A stretch of DNA of 43,443 nt, from contig DYJD01000044.1 in NCBI GenBank assembly GCA_020723325.1, forward strand, positions 1 through 43,443, written 5' to 3'. Positions 15,351 through 25,600 of the stretch are shown here, one piece after another (positions within the stretch are counted from its first letter, which is position 1; each line of letters opens with the position of its first letter). The position numbers and the translations under genes are program-made. The notes beneath the pieces were generated by a model. It saw only the letters and a program-made list of their open reading frames with translations. It did not search any database and was not told the origin of the DNA. The DNA comes from Desulfosudis oleivorans (GTDB taxonomy: Bacteria; Desulfobacterota; Desulfobacteria; Desulfobacterales; SURF-7).

Positions 15351-15393
15351 GCGCGGACGCGTCCGCGCTTTAACAGCGGCGACACGTCGCCGC
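15351..15393. repeat. Pair of short GC palindromes
   Basis: GCGCGGACGCGTCCGCGC (15351-15368) is a perfect palindrome. GCGGCGACACGTCGCCGC (15376-15393) has perfect 8-bp arms around AC. The two are 7 bp apart. Confidence 0.7.
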
Positions 15394-15551
15394 ACTCTAA
15401 AATATTACATCGTTCTTCCTCTTCGCCATCATTCAGGGCTTTTCCGAGGAAGAACCCATATCATTTCTCGCCGGATCGGTAGAACCTATCCGGGTCCACC
15501 GCCATAGGTGGTGGGTCTAGGGAAAACTAACGGAGCGCAGCGACTCCTCAA

Positions 15552-15578
15552 CTTTAGGCACTTTAGGCACTTTAGGCA
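15552..15578. repeat. Tandem CTTTAGGCA x3
   Basis: Three exact 9-bp units, followed by degenerate CTTTCAACTTTAGTCACTTT, just downstream of the DctP-like gene. Confidence 0.85.
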
Positions 15579-15615
15579 CTTTCAACTTTAGTCACTTTTA
15601 AGATAGAAGAATAAT

Positions 15616-16650
15616 TTATTCTATCCGCTCGATGGTGCTGTCAGGATGGACTTTGCGGTATTCGGCCAAAAGGACCAGAGTCCGATCCAGCATCTCCTGG
15701 GAATAGAGTTTGCCCACCAGGGCTTTCATGGTCTTCTCGGAAGTAGTCTGGATGAACTGCTTCTCCTGTCCGGCATCCAAACGTACAACTTCTATGCCGG
15801 CTTTTTTTAAAGCCGCCACCGACTGCCGGTCCTTTTCCCGGATGACTTCCTGGGCCTTTTGAAAAAATTCCTTGGAGGCAGCCTCGATTTTGGCCTGACT
15901 TTCGGAAGATATCTTGTTCCATTGGTCATTGGAAATCACCAGGGCGTTCATGACATTGCCCAAGGGGTATTCGGACATGTATTTGAAACGTGTGTACCAG
16001 CGGAAAGCCACGGCAGCCAACGGAGGGGCGCTGGCCGCGTCGATCAGGCGGGTGGACAGCGACGTCATCACATCGGTGATGGACAGGGAAATGGGGGAAA
16101 TGCCGAGGGTCTCGCACAGGGCATTGGCCACCTCGTCGTTTTCCGGTACCCAAAATTTCTGTTCCCTGGCAATTTCAAGGGAAGTGATCGGGATCTTGGA
16201 AAAAGTATAAATAAAACCCACGCTGTGCCAGCCCAGGGCCTTGAAGCCGGCCTGCTTGAATTTTTGGTCAAAATAGTCTTCCAGATTGGAATTTACGTAA
16301 AAAACCTCACCGTAATTGCGGAATACATAGGGCAGGCTGGTCAGGCGGGACTCCGGCACGATCTGGCCGAGACCGTACCCGGAAAGGATGGCACCACCGA
16401 GTTGCTTGAAACGGATCTTGCGCAACACGTCCGTGGCATCGCCCTGGATGCCTCCGTAGTAGAATTTCAATTCCACCTCCTGACCGGTCCGCTCCAAAAT
16501 CATATCCCGGAGTTTGTCATAGGAACCCGCAGGCGCCAGGGTGGCGAGCTTCAGCACGACTTTGGGCTCAACTTTGGTTTTGGTTTCTTCAGCAGCAAGT
16601 GAACTGGTGATCAATACGAAAAAAATCAGGGCGGCCATCAGGTTTTTCAT
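15616..16650 (-). CDS. TRAP transporter solute receptor, DctP-like
   Basis: A 344-residue periplasmic protein with a signal peptide (MKNLMAALIFFVLITSSLAA). The DctP fold is indicated by VVLKLATLAPAGSYDKLRDMI, then GYGLGQIVPESRLTSLPYVFRNYGEVFYV and the KIEAASKEFFQKAQEVIREK helix. The substrate-pocket Arg cannot be assigned with certainty. No DctQ or DctM membrane subunit lies nearby, so this is an orphan receptor, as is common in Desulfobacterota. A GGGAG ribosome site precedes the ATG. The ligand is unknown; organic acids are the usual class. Confidence 0.85.
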   Translation of the reverse strand: MKNLMAALIFFVLITSSLAAEETKTKVEPKVVLKLATLAPAGSYDKLRDMILERTGQEVELKFYYGGIQGDATDVLRKIRFKQLGGAILSGYGLGQIVPESRLTSLPYVFRNYGEVFYVNSNLEDYFDQKFKQAGFKALGWHSVGFIYTFSKIPITSLEIAREQKFWVPENDEVANALCETLGISPISLSITDVMTSLSTRLIDAASAPPLAAVAFRWYTRFKYMSEYPLGNVMNALVISNDQWNKISSESQAKIEAASKEFFQKAQEVIREKDRQSVAALKKAGIEVVRLDAGQEKQFIQTTSEKTMKALVGKLYSQEMLDRTLVLLAEYRKVHPDSTIERIE

Positions 16651-16774
16651 GAATAAACTCCCTTACAGATAATTTAATGCCTCTTTTCCTTCTATCGGAT
16701 GCCATACACTTTTTTGCATCTCTTTTCAATCTGCCATTCTTTGAAGGTCAAACCCATGGATATTAGCCGTGGCA

Positions 16775-17725
16775 TCAGGCGTGATTTTGCAGGCAGAGGG
16801 CGGTCGGGTGTGGATTCAGATAGGTCTGGGATTGGAGATAGGGCAGATTGTACCGGCGGGCATAATGGTTAATGAGGGTCTTGGGGATAATCAGCGGAAT
16901 GTCGCCCCGGCGGTAGGAATCCAGCAACCCGAGCAGTTCTGCTTTGGCATTCCGGTCCAGATGTTTTTTAAAATATCCTGCGGCATGCAGCAACACATTG
17001 TGATTCTTGGCCGCCGTGGTTCTCAGGGCCAGGGCCGCAATCAACAGCTTCCCGTATTGATCAAACACTTGCTGAAGCGGGTATTGATTTTGATCCGCCA
17101 CCAGCCTGCCCATGGCCCGGTAATGCTTTTCACTGTGGGATAAAATCAAAAACTTGTTGCGGGTGTGAAAATCCACCAGACTCCCGGGGTTGCATTCACC
17201 AGCCAAGGTCTGCCGCCAGTCTGCCAGGGTGAAGATCCGATCTATGAAATTTTCCCGGATTTCCGGGTCTGACAGCCGGTTTTCATCCTCCACTGGAACC
17301 AAGGGGAACCGTTCCATGAAAGTCCTGGCAAAAAGCCCCACGCCGATTCTGCGGAATCCGCCTTGCGGATCGAATACTTTCACGCCTGTCATGCCGCTGC
17401 TGGGGGATTTGCTTTTAAAGACAAATCCCCACAGCCTTTCTTTTTCCAATTCCTCCATTTTGGCCCGGGCCCAGGCGAGCATTCGTTCCGTCAGATCCTT
17501 ACCGGTCCGGGATGTGAGCAGCCGCGGCTTGTCAGGATCACCCACCAGCCGGATGGTTTCCCGGGGGATTCCCAGGCCGCATTCCGCCTCGGGACAGACC
17601 GGCACCCAGTCCACAAACCGTCCCATGGTTGCCGTCAGAAACGGGTCCAGGCTGTTGCCGCCGTCCCAGCGCACATTCTGACCCAGCAGGCAGGCGCTGA
17701 TGCCCAGTTTGATCTTTTCCGGCAT
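16775..17725 (-). CDS. DUF523-DUF1722 fusion protein (TudS-like domain plus YbgA-like domain)
   Basis: A 316-residue protein. The N-terminal DUF523 part has ISACLLGQNVRWDGG (Cys12), PVCPEAECGLGIPRE (Cys44, Cys49) and FKSKSPSSGM. The C-terminal DUF1722 part runs from about 190 (FHTRNKFLILSHSEKHYRAMGRLVA ... KTLINHYARRY.LPYLQSQTYLNPHP). DUF523 includes the thiouracil desulfidase TudS, an Fe-S enzyme using cysteines in the SAC, VCPE and SPSCG motifs. Here the third motif reads SPSSG, so that Cys is replaced by Ser and the cluster site, if any, must differ. The fusion itself is a known arrangement. It lies immediately after the DUF362 gene in transcription order, 9 nt apart, suggesting an operon. 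Confidence 0.85.
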   Translation of the reverse strand: MPEKIKLGISACLLGQNVRWDGGNSLDPFLTATMGRFVDWVPVCPEAECGLGIPRETIRLVGDPDKPRLLTSRTGKDLTERMLAWARAKMEELEKERLWGFVFKSKSPSSGMTGVKVFDPQGGFRRIGVGLFARTFMERFPLVPVEDENRLSDPEIRENFIDRIFTLADWRQTLAGECNPGSLVDFHTRNKFLILSHSEKHYRAMGRLVADQNQYPLQQVFDQYGKLLIAALALRTTAAKNHNVLLHAAGYFKKHLDRNAKAELLGLLDSYRRGDIPLIIPKTLINHYARRYNLPYLQSQTYLNPHPTALCLQNHA

Positions 17726-17734
17726 GGATATAAC

Positions 17735-19030
17735 CTAGGCAGTGAAAAACCGTTCTTCAAAGGATTCCTTGCCGTCGTATTTTTCGCCCTGCTGCTTCAT
17801 ATAACCATAATAAGCCAGCACATTGACCTCCAGACCGGCGGCCTGGAGGGCGCTGACAACATCCTCCTCCTTGGGCGGGCAGCCTTTCACCGGAATGGCC
17901 TCCTGGATATTGGGATTGTCCTTGTTGGCTTCCAGCATGCAGTTACCCAGGAGCACGGTTTTGGCATAGCCCGGCCGAGCCTGCATTTTCTTGCCGTTGA
18001 GGATCTCCACGCTGGGCAGGGGCTGACCCTTAAAGGCGGACAGCACCAGAATATTGCTGAGATTGGCAATGGGTGAGCAGCCCGAACAAAGGGAATCGTC
18101 ATATTTGGGCAGGGCCGCGCCGGTGATGCCCATTTTCTGGAAAACCCCCGGGCCGGTATTGTCGGCTGACCAGGCCCAATCCCATTTCAGGGGTTTTATA
18201 TGGTCCGCCAGGTTTTCACCCACGATTTCATAATCTTCAATGGCAAGGGATTTGCCGTGGCGCTTGGCGTAATGACCGAAATGGGCGATATCCTCACCGC
18301 TGTAACCGATGGTCTTGGCCGCGATCAGATCCGCTGCCAGGGCATCGGTGGCGGCAATGATCACATCCTTACGATAGGCATTGCCGAAATGCAGGGCGCC
18401 CCTTTCCAGGGCATAGATTCCATCCACGATGGTAAGGGTCGGCTTGATGAAATCGGCGATAAAAGAAAAACAATATTCCAGATCCAGGCTGGTGTTGTGG
18501 CAAAGCTTTTTGGAAGCCAGCTTCAAACAGCCTTTGAGATTCTTGAGCCCCAGGGAGATCTTGGTCTGCCCGTGGGTTTTCAGCACCGGAAAATTGATGA
18601 AAAAATCCTGCTCCAGGGCTTCCTTGGCTATGGCAAGCTGCATGTCGCCGTGAAAGGTGAACTTATCCGTCTTGCTTTCATTGAAATCCACCAGGGTGAC
18701 GCCGTAGCGCTTGGCCAGGGTGGTGTAGCCCAGACCGGCAAAAGCCTGCATGGTGCCCATGTCCTTTTTGAGCTGCACCGAACCTTCGCCGATGGCGATC
18801 TGATGGCAACCCAAGTCCTTCAGACAGATGATCAGATCCTCCATCAAGCGCGTGGTGGTGTAAACCCCGAAGGGCGCAATGCGGAAGCGGTCGTCCCAGG
18901 CCACCAGATTCGGCTTGATGAGAACCTTATCTGTTGGTTTAAGACCCTCGAAGCCCCGGCACAGTTCAATGGCTTTGCGCAAGGAATCCGGACTGGCTGT
19001 ATATTTTACTAAAGCTGTTTTTGAACCCAT
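17735..19030 (-). CDS. DUF362 protein
   Basis: About 431 residues from ATG 19030, with AGGAGAAAG just before it. The DUF362 hallmarks are VLIKPNLVAWDD near the start and FFINFPVLKTHGQTKISLGLKNLKGCL in the middle. Many relatives carry a C-terminal ferredoxin domain; here only a CSGCSPIANLSN motif and a few further cysteines (GNCML, KGCPP) are seen, so a full 4Fe-4S ferredoxin is absent. The function of the family is unsettled; links to Fe-S or redox chemistry are often proposed. It is divergent from the acyl-CoA ligase gene and precedes the DUF523 gene. Confidence 0.85.
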   Translation of the reverse strand: MGSKTALVKYTASPDSLRKAIELCRGFEGLKPTDKVLIKPNLVAWDDRFRIAPFGVYTTTRLMEDLIICLKDLGCHQIAIGEGSVQLKKDMGTMQAFAGLGYTTLAKRYGVTLVDFNESKTDKFTFHGDMQLAIAKEALEQDFFINFPVLKTHGQTKISLGLKNLKGCLKLASKKLCHNTSLDLEYCFSFIADFIKPTLTIVDGIYALERGALHFGNAYRKDVIIAATDALAADLIAAKTIGYSGEDIAHFGHYAKRHGKSLAIEDYEIVGENLADHIKPLKWDWAWSADNTGPGVFQKMGITGAALPKYDDSLCSGCSPIANLSNILVLSAFKGQPLPSVEILNGKKMQARPGYAKTVLLGNCMLEANKDNPNIQEAIPVKGCPPKEEDVVSALQAAGLEVNVLAYYGYMKQQGEKYDGKESFEERFFTA

Positions 19031-19186
19031 GGAACTTTCTCCTTTGCTATTGATATGGCGGATGTTTGGCTCGGAAAGCATCAGCTTCCATTTTCATGCT
19101 TGATTTTTTCGCTTTTGATATCTAAAAATGGTTCCTCAATCAACCGCTTTATTCATATTTAAGGGATTTCACCAGGAGACGAAATC

Positions 19187-20926
19187 ATGACCGCAAAACC
19201 TTGGCCCACAACCAAATGGCCGCAAGGCGTGCCCCACGATATTGATCCATCTGAATACAATATGCCGCTATTTCAAATCCTTGATGATGCGGCCCGGGAT
19301 TACCCCGAACACACGTATACGATTTTTAATGACGGGACCCGCACCTTTACCCAGGTCAAGGATACGGCTGACCGCATCGCCGATTTCCTGGCTTCCCGTG
19401 GGATCAAAAAGGGCGACCGGGTGGCCATTTTTCTGCCCAACCTGCCCCATTACCCGGCCATTTATTTCGGCATTCTCAAGGCCGGGGCCGTGTGCGTCAC
19501 CTGCAATCCTTTATATACCAGCAATGAATTACACTATCAGTTGAAGGATGCGGGCGCCAAGGCCGTCTTTTGCATGGATCATCCCCAGTTTTATCCCACC
19601 ACCGTGGCAGCCATTCAGGCTACGGATGTGCAAACCGTGGTGATCTGCAGTGTCAAATCCTATCTGCCCAAGATCAAAGCCGTGCTGGGAGGCCTGCTGG
19701 GCAAGATTCCCAAGGCTGGTAAATATGAGCCCGGCCATTTGTTTTTCGATGAGGTGGTGGCCGCGGCCCAGCCCGATCCGCCAAAGGTGCAGATCGATCC
19801 CTTCAAGGATCTGGCCCTGATTATTTACACCGGCGGCACCACCGGTGTGCCCAAGGGCGCGGCCCTCACCCACACCAATTTCACTTACAACCTCAAGGCC
19901 CTGGAAATCTGGGGGCGCCTGCCCCATGCCCCAGGCGCCGAACCCGAATCCCTGCGCAAGGGCGGCTTCCACACCTATCTGGGGGTCCTGCCCTGGTATC
20001 ACAGCTTCGGCATGACCGTGTGCATGATGGCCTCCTGCGGCACCGGCAGCCGCCTGGTGTGTGTGCCGGACCCCCGGGCCGGCAATCCACCCTTTACCGA
20101 AGTGCTCAAAATCGTGCAGAAATACAAGGCCACCATCATGCCGGCCGTGCCCACCATCTTTGTGGCCTTCACCAACCACCCCTTGCTGAACCAGTACGAC
20201 CTGACTTCCCTGATGGGCTGCTTTTCCGGCGGAGCCCCGCTGCCGCCGGAGGTCTGCAAGCAATTCGAAGCCAAGACCGGCGCCGTGATTTTTGAAGGCT
20301 ACGGCCTGAGCGAAACCGCGCCCGTGGCCAGCTCCAACCCCACCAACCGGGAAGACCGCCTGATCGGCTCCATAGGCTTCCCCATTCCCGGCACGGACAT
20401 CAAGATCGTGGACCTGGAAACCGGTCTTCAGGAAATCAAGCAGGGCGAGGACGGCGAAATCGCCATCAGCGGTCCCCAGGTCATGCAGGGTTACTGGAAC
20501 AAGCCTGAGGAAAACGAGGCGGTCTTTCGGGAGATCAACGGCAAGCGCTATTTCCTTACCGGTGACATCGGCCACATTGATGAAAACGGCTATATCCTCA
20601 TCACCGACCGCAAAAAGGACATGATTCTGGTGGGCGGCTTCAATGTCTACCCCCGGGATGTGGAGGATATCCTCTTCACCCATCCCAAGGTGGCCATTGC
20701 CGCTGTGGTGGGCGTGCCCGACCCCAAAAGCGGGGAAGCGGTCAAGGCCTTTATCCAGGTCAAACCTGGCGAAAAGATCACCGAAGAAGAAATGCGCGAA
20801 TTCTGCAAAGAACATATGGCCGGCTACAAACGGCCGCGCCACTTCGAATTCCGCGAATCCGTGCCGGTCTCACCCGTGGGCAAGGTGCTGCGCCGGGTGC
20901 TGCGGGATGAGGAGAAGAAAAAATAA
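19187..20926 (+). CDS. Long-chain fatty-acid-CoA ligase (AMP-binding, FadD-like)
   Basis: A 579-residue adenylate-forming enzyme. The AMP/ATP loop is YTGGTTGVPKGAALTH (about residue 214). Then come GYGLSETAPVASSNP and the hinge with the A8 region YFLTGDIGHIDENGYILITDRKKDMILVGGFNVYPRDVEDIL, and the catalytic Lys near the end in VSPVGKVLRR. The length and order fit FadD-type acyl-CoA synthetases, which activate free fatty acids with ATP and CoA for beta-oxidation or lipid building. The ATG at 19187 has AGGAG 8 nt before it. It is divergently transcribed from the DUF362 gene, with 156 nt between them. Confidence 0.92.
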   Translation: MTAKPWPTTKWPQGVPHDIDPSEYNMPLFQILDDAARDYPEHTYTIFNDGTRTFTQVKDTADRIADFLASRGIKKGDRVAIFLPNLPHYPAIYFGILKAGAVCVTCNPLYTSNELHYQLKDAGAKAVFCMDHPQFYPTTVAAIQATDVQTVVICSVKSYLPKIKAVLGGLLGKIPKAGKYEPGHLFFDEVVAAAQPDPPKVQIDPFKDLALIIYTGGTTGVPKGAALTHTNFTYNLKALEIWGRLPHAPGAEPESLRKGGFHTYLGVLPWYHSFGMTVCMMASCGTGSRLVCVPDPRAGNPPFTEVLKIVQKYKATIMPAVPTIFVAFTNHPLLNQYDLTSLMGCFSGGAPLPPEVCKQFEAKTGAVIFEGYGLSETAPVASSNPTNREDRLIGSIGFPIPGTDIKIVDLETGLQEIKQGEDGEIAISGPQVMQGYWNKPEENEAVFREINGKRYFLTGDIGHIDENGYILITDRKKDMILVGGFNVYPRDVEDILFTHPKVAIAAVVGVPDPKSGEAVKAFIQVKPGEKITEEEMREFCKEHMAGYKRPRHFEFRESVPVSPVGKVLRRVLRDEEKKK

Positions 20927-21847
20927 TTGTCTCGATGCCGGTGCTGATCATCCGCAAAAATGCCTGGAACCCACGTTCCAGGCCCCGTGCCGGACTCCCC
21001 TCACCAGCCCTCGTTATTGTGCCGTCTTCAGGGACCTGCTCAACCGGGAGTTCCACTCGCGCTGCTCCGTTTTCCACCACCCGCTGCGCTGAAGTTCTCG
21101 AAGGACTCGAAGTTTCTCGGCTGCGCCGAAAAGTAAAACCGCTTTTATTTGCGGTTTTCGCGCCTTTGCGTGAGACACCCGGAAGCATGGCGCGTATCGT
21201 TTCTCCAGTGTTTTCTCCTTTTCCATAACAAAAAGGATCATCGTATTTGAAGGTAACCTTGCCGTTTTGGTTGGAGTCGATGTTGGTTTCACCGTTGACG
21301 CCCCGGTAAAGGTACCGCGATAAGTATTTAAAGCGGACAGGCCTTTCCCGGCGCGTCAACGGACACAGACTGCCCGACTTGTTGAGATAATGTCTCCGGG
21401 ATGGTACACTCAAGCGCAACCAAGGATCATGGCAGCTTAAGGTTGACCAAGACACTTGTCGTGTGCTTCGGAATATCCGGTGACGGAAGTCCATTCTTTT
21501 TGGATTACCAAAAGGATAAGAGCCGCCCATTGATCATTAGGTGGGACGATTGCTATTGATGGCTGGTCTCCCCCGACTTTGGCGAATTCCTCAACCTGCT
21601 GGATTGAACTCTTAATCGGGTAAGGGCGGGTTTCTCTCCCGCCCTCCCCACACCAATTAGCATGAGGGTCCGCACCAGGCGGTCCATAGAGGAAACCTAT
21701 GCTTAGCCGAGTAATGAATATGGCCGCAGGGTAATCGCCTGTAGTTTTTTCGGGGTCGGGGTCGCTATCGAAATCGAGGTCGAAAAAAAACAAAAAGATT
21801 TAAAAACGATACCGATTCCGATACCGATACCGACCCCGAGAGGTTGG
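20927..21847. other. Long intergenic region with transposase relic and repeats
   Basis: No intact gene. It holds an IS91-family relic (21225-21360, minus strand) and the hexamer-phased repeat copy C (21748-21868). A GCGGGTTTCTCTCCCGC hairpin lies near 21630. Reading frames seen here are short and overlap these elements. Confidence 0.7.
21225..21360 (-). pseudogene. Fragment of an IS91-family (Y2-type) transposase
   Basis: The minus strand reads FKYLSRYLYRGVNGETNI followed by NQNGKVTFKYDD. This matches the well-conserved KYLSRYLYRGV ... NGxVTFxYxD segment of IS91-like transposases. About 45 residues can be recognised; the HUH motif and catalytic Tyr region are not seen. It is a remnant only. 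Confidence 0.6.
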
Positions 21848-21868
21848 ATGGCAGAGATAAAACCCAAA
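21748..21868 (+). repeat. Hexamer-phased repeat, copy C (both arms)
   Basis: Left arm GGGGTCGGGGTCGCTATCG with a second part ATCGAGGTCG, an A-rich loop, then right arm CGATACCGATTCCGATACCG and GACCCCGAGAGGTTGGATGG. The ATG in this last flank is the first codon of the reading frame at 21848. Confidence 0.8.
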
Positions 21869-22447
21869 CACTCACGAATGAAATATTTAAAGAGAAATTA
21901 CATGTTCTACATGCCCAGAATTGAAATGATAATAAAAAATGTTGGTGACAAATCCATATATCTACCGAATCTTGCAGATTTATATTGGGATTTTCCAATA
22001 ATTATTTTTCTAGTTAATCCAAAGAATAATGAGCAGATAAGCGATTCAGAGGTTTCGGGAATCGGAGTTCTTTCAATTGACAGTTGGATTAGAATAGGTG
22101 CTAAGGAATCCATTGAGCTTAATAAAAAGGTAAGAATATATGATGAAAATAGCGAAAGTTGGAATTTAAAGAATTATATTCGTGAACGTTCAGATGATAT
22201 AAGTTTTGGAGTTGATGATAGAAAGAAAATTGCAAAGTATAAAATGTTTGCGAAAATTATATATAACAAACCTGATTATAAGGCTGAACAGGGTTGGCTA
22301 ATAGATGCAGGACTTAAGTCAGATCAAGTAGAATTTTGGCGTGGTGAGGTTGAATCAAATAAACTGAATCTTGGAGATATTTTACAAACAAAGCCCACCT
22401 CCCCACCGGCGAAACCTTCACCTCGGCCGCATGGTCATTCGCTGTGA
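21848..22447 (+). CDS. Hypothetical protein, AT-rich
   Basis: 199 residues from the first ATG. No family was recognised. Alternating hydrophobic residues (RIEMIIKNVGDKSIYLPNL ... SWIRIGAKESIELNKKVRIY) suggest a beta-sandwich domain, and no signal peptide or membrane helix is visible. Base composition is clearly more AT-rich than the neighbours, a sign of transfer. The first ATG lies inside the conserved flank of a dispersed repeat, so the true start is probably internal: ATG 21902 (MFYMPRIEM) has a weak GAGA ribosome site 6 nt ahead, and ATG 21878 has none. The Pro-rich tail (TSPPAKPSPRPHG) is GC-rich and may have been picked up. It precedes the macroglobulin gene by 192 nt. Confidence 0.5.
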   Translation: MAEIKPKHSRMKYLKRNYMFYMPRIEMIIKNVGDKSIYLPNLADLYWDFPIIIFLVNPKNNEQISDSEVSGIGVLSIDSWIRIGAKESIELNKKVRIYDENSESWNLKNYIRERSDDISFGVDDRKKIAKYKMFAKIIYNKPDYKAEQGWLIDAGLKSDQVEFWRGEVESNKLNLGDILQTKPTSPPAKPSPRPHGHSL

Positions 22448-22639
22448 TTTACAAAATGTAATAAGGAAACATCTATCTATTATTTGAAAAGCAAAACAAT
22501 TGTAAAATCCGAGTGCCCATTTTTTACATTGAATTGAATTGTGATCGTACCGATTTGTGGTACACTTTTTTGCAGCAAGGCAGGCGCAGATAATCGCTGG
22601 GCGTTGATTTTCGTCAATCATTTGCTGGAGGACCAGATC

Positions 22640-25600
22640 ATGGCAGATCCCACCACCATCCAAAAAAAAATCTCTACAATATTCCGCGCATGGGTATTTC
22701 CGCTGGTCCCAGCGGTGCTGACATTCGTTAGCGGAGTTCTATGGCTCAATTTGCCGGAGGACTGTTTCGCTGCATCCGGCAATATCAGTAGCCTGCGAAC
22801 CGACGCCCAAAAAAAATATAATGACGGCAATTACAAGGAGGCCTTGGCCGTATATGAACAATTGCTGGAGCGCCTGGACAATGAGCCCGGCATGGTGGGC
22901 AATGACCTGAGCATGGCCGTCAATTGCCTGGCTAACCTGAACCGTCAGAATGAAACCGACGCGCTGCGGGAAAAGGTCATTGAACGACACGCCAACAACT
23001 GGCAACTGCTATGGGCCGCCGCCCAGAGTTATCAGTATGCCGACCATTCCGGCTACATGATTGCCGGTAAATTTGAAAGGGGCGCCCACCGGGGAGGTGG
23101 GAAATATGTGAATGCCCTGGACCGGGACCGTGTCCGGTCACTGCAACTGGCGGTCCAAGCCATGAAAATCGCCGAGACCGATAAAGATCAGAATTCCGTG
23201 GCTGGTTTTTACCTGTCTTTTGCCGGCATGTGGCTGGTAAACCGCTATAACAATCAGGCTTCCTGGGAGCTTCAGGCCTTGACCGAACTCACGGCCCTGC
23301 CGGATTATGAGGACGGATACCCGTACCAGCGGGATGAAACCCGGGGTGCTGCCGTGGACGAATCGGGCAACCCGGTTTTCTACCGGGTCCCGGCGTCGTT
23401 TGAATCCGCCAGCAATGACGGCGAGCGCTGGCGCTGGTGCCTGATGAAGGCTGTCGAAAAAAATTCCGGTCTGCAGGATGCGGTGCTTTGGACCAGGGCC
23501 AATTTCCATCGCGAGCAATTCGGTGTTCAGACCATGGCCGGTTACAACGGATGGGGACGCTTTACCGATGCGGAAGATGTGCGCGGGACCTATGCGGTGC
23601 ACACTCTGACCGATGACGAATCCATTGCAAAACTGGCAACCGGCGTCCGGCGCTTTCACCTGCCGGATGAATTCAATTACATTAAACACTATAAAATGCT
23701 CGCGCAAAGCGAAGGCGGGTATCAGGAAAACGCCCTGCAAGCCCTGGCGGAGATTTACACCAACCGGCGGTTGTATGCCGAAGCTGCAAAATACTGGCAA
23801 AAGATCCTTGACCTTCCAGGACGTTCCCAGAATACCTACCAGACGGCCAAGTTAAGGCGCGCCCAGATCGTTGACAACTGGGGCCAGTTTGAACCGGTCA
23901 TGACCCACTCCCAGGGAAAAGGCGCCACCGTGGAATTCCGGTTTCGCAATGCGGAACGAGTGGAGTTTGTGGCATACGAAATCAAAGTCCCCCAGTTGCT
24001 GGAGGATATAAAAGCTTACATCAAGAGCCGCCCCAGTGATATGGACTGGCAGAAAATCGATCCCAACAATATCGGCTGGCGCCTGGTGGAAAACAACGAG
24101 AAAAAATATCTGGGAAAAAAAGCAGCCGGCTGGACCATGCCCTTAACCCCACGGGAAGGTCATTGGGATCGACGGGTGACGGTTGCGACCCCGTTGAAAA
24201 AAGCCGGGGCCTATCTGTTGCAGGCCACCCTGGCCGGCGGACATACCAGCCGGATTGTCATCTGGATCAATGACACGGTGATCGTTCACAAACCCCTTCA
24301 TCAAAAAAATCTTTACTATGTTGCCGATGCCGTGAGCGGTGAACCCCTTTCCAAAATCAATCTGGACTTCTTCGGGTATCGGCGCGAGCATATCAAATGG
24401 AATTTTTATAAAACGGAACTCAAACAATTCGCTGTGGTTTCGGACGCCGACGGCCTGGCCACACCGGACCCCAAAGATCAGGCTCATGATTTTCAGTGGC
24501 TGATCACCGCCACGGATCATGACGGCCGCTTTGCCTATCTGGGGTTTCGTCCTGTCTGGCTGGGCAACTGGTACGATCAGGAATATCATCAGACCAAGGT
24601 TTTCACCATCACCGACCGTCCGGTATACCGGCCCAAGCAAGCCGTACAATTCAAGCAATGGGTCGGGCAGGCCAAATATGACCAGGAGGATGTTTCGGTT
24701 TACGCCAACCAATCCATGCATATTGAAATCCGGAATCCCAAAGGCGACCGGGTGTACGAGAAAGCCCTGACAGCCGATGCCTACGGCGGCATTCAGGATA
24801 CCTTCGAAATTCCTGTTGATGCCACCCTGGGGGTCTATCAGATTTCCAATCAGACATACGGGGGCGGGGGGACTTTCCGGGTGGAGGAGTATAAAAAACC
24901 GGAATTTGAAGTCTTGGTCAAGGCGCCGGAAGGGCCGGTGATGCTGGGGGAAACCATTACGGCGGAGATCAAGGCGGCCTATTATTTTGGTGAGCCGGTA
25001 GCAAAAGGAAAGATCAAATACAAGGTTCTCCGATATGAGCACGCGGCCCAGTGGTTTCCGGCCGGTAACTGGGACTGGCTTTACGAGCCCGGCTACTGGT
25101 GGTTTGCCTATGATTATGCCTGGTATCCCGGCTGGAATCTCTGGGGCTGCTTCCGGCCCTGGCCGTGGTGGATTCACCGGGCCACCCCGCCGCCGGAAGT
25201 GGTTGCGGAAAATGAAAAGGACATTCCGGAAGACGGCATTTTAAAGGTCGCCATCGACACTCGTCTTGCCAAAGAGATGCACGGCGACAAGGATCACCGC
25301 TATGAGATTTCCGCGGAGGTCACCGATCTCTCCCGCAGAACCATTGCGGGCAAGGGCCAGGTCCTGGCGGCCCGGCGGCCTTTCAAGGTGTATGCTTGGG
25401 TGGATCGGGGGCATTACCGGACCGGAGATACCATCCGTGCGGATTTTTCCGCCCAGACCCTGGATAACCAACCTGTGCAGGGTAAAGGGGAGCTAACGCT
25501 TTTCAAGGTTCTCTATGATAACCGCCTGCAGCCCAAAGAAGAGCCGGTGGCAAAATGGGATCTCAATACCGATGAGCAAGGCCGGGCCTCCCAGCAACTC

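Larger units (their letters stand above)
15041..15615. other. Repeat-filled intergenic region
   Basis: No convincing gene. It contains the hexamer-phased repeat copy B (15231-15320), two GC palindromes (15351-15368 and 15376-15393) and a 9-bp tandem repeat (15552-15578). Confidence 0.7.

Noticed and set aside
19529-20842. A 437-residue minus-strand open frame opposite the acyl-CoA ligase
   Set aside because: Antisense shadow of a GC-rich gene; low-complexity Gly/His content and no recognisable domain.
20778-21530. A 250-residue minus-strand open frame
   Set aside because: Only about 45 residues resemble an IS91 transposase; the rest overlaps the acyl-CoA ligase gene and repeats.
21590-21740. 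Possible group II intron 3' end (minus strand, GGACCGCC ... GGGCGGGAGAGAAACCCGCCC ... ACCCGAT)
   Set aside because: The look is suggestive, but no domain V was identified and no maturase is present.
22500-22600. Promoter-like TTGTGA-16-TACACT with GTACC/GGTAC inverted repeat before the macroglobulin gene
   Set aside because: Both boxes match consensus poorly; kept only as a note.
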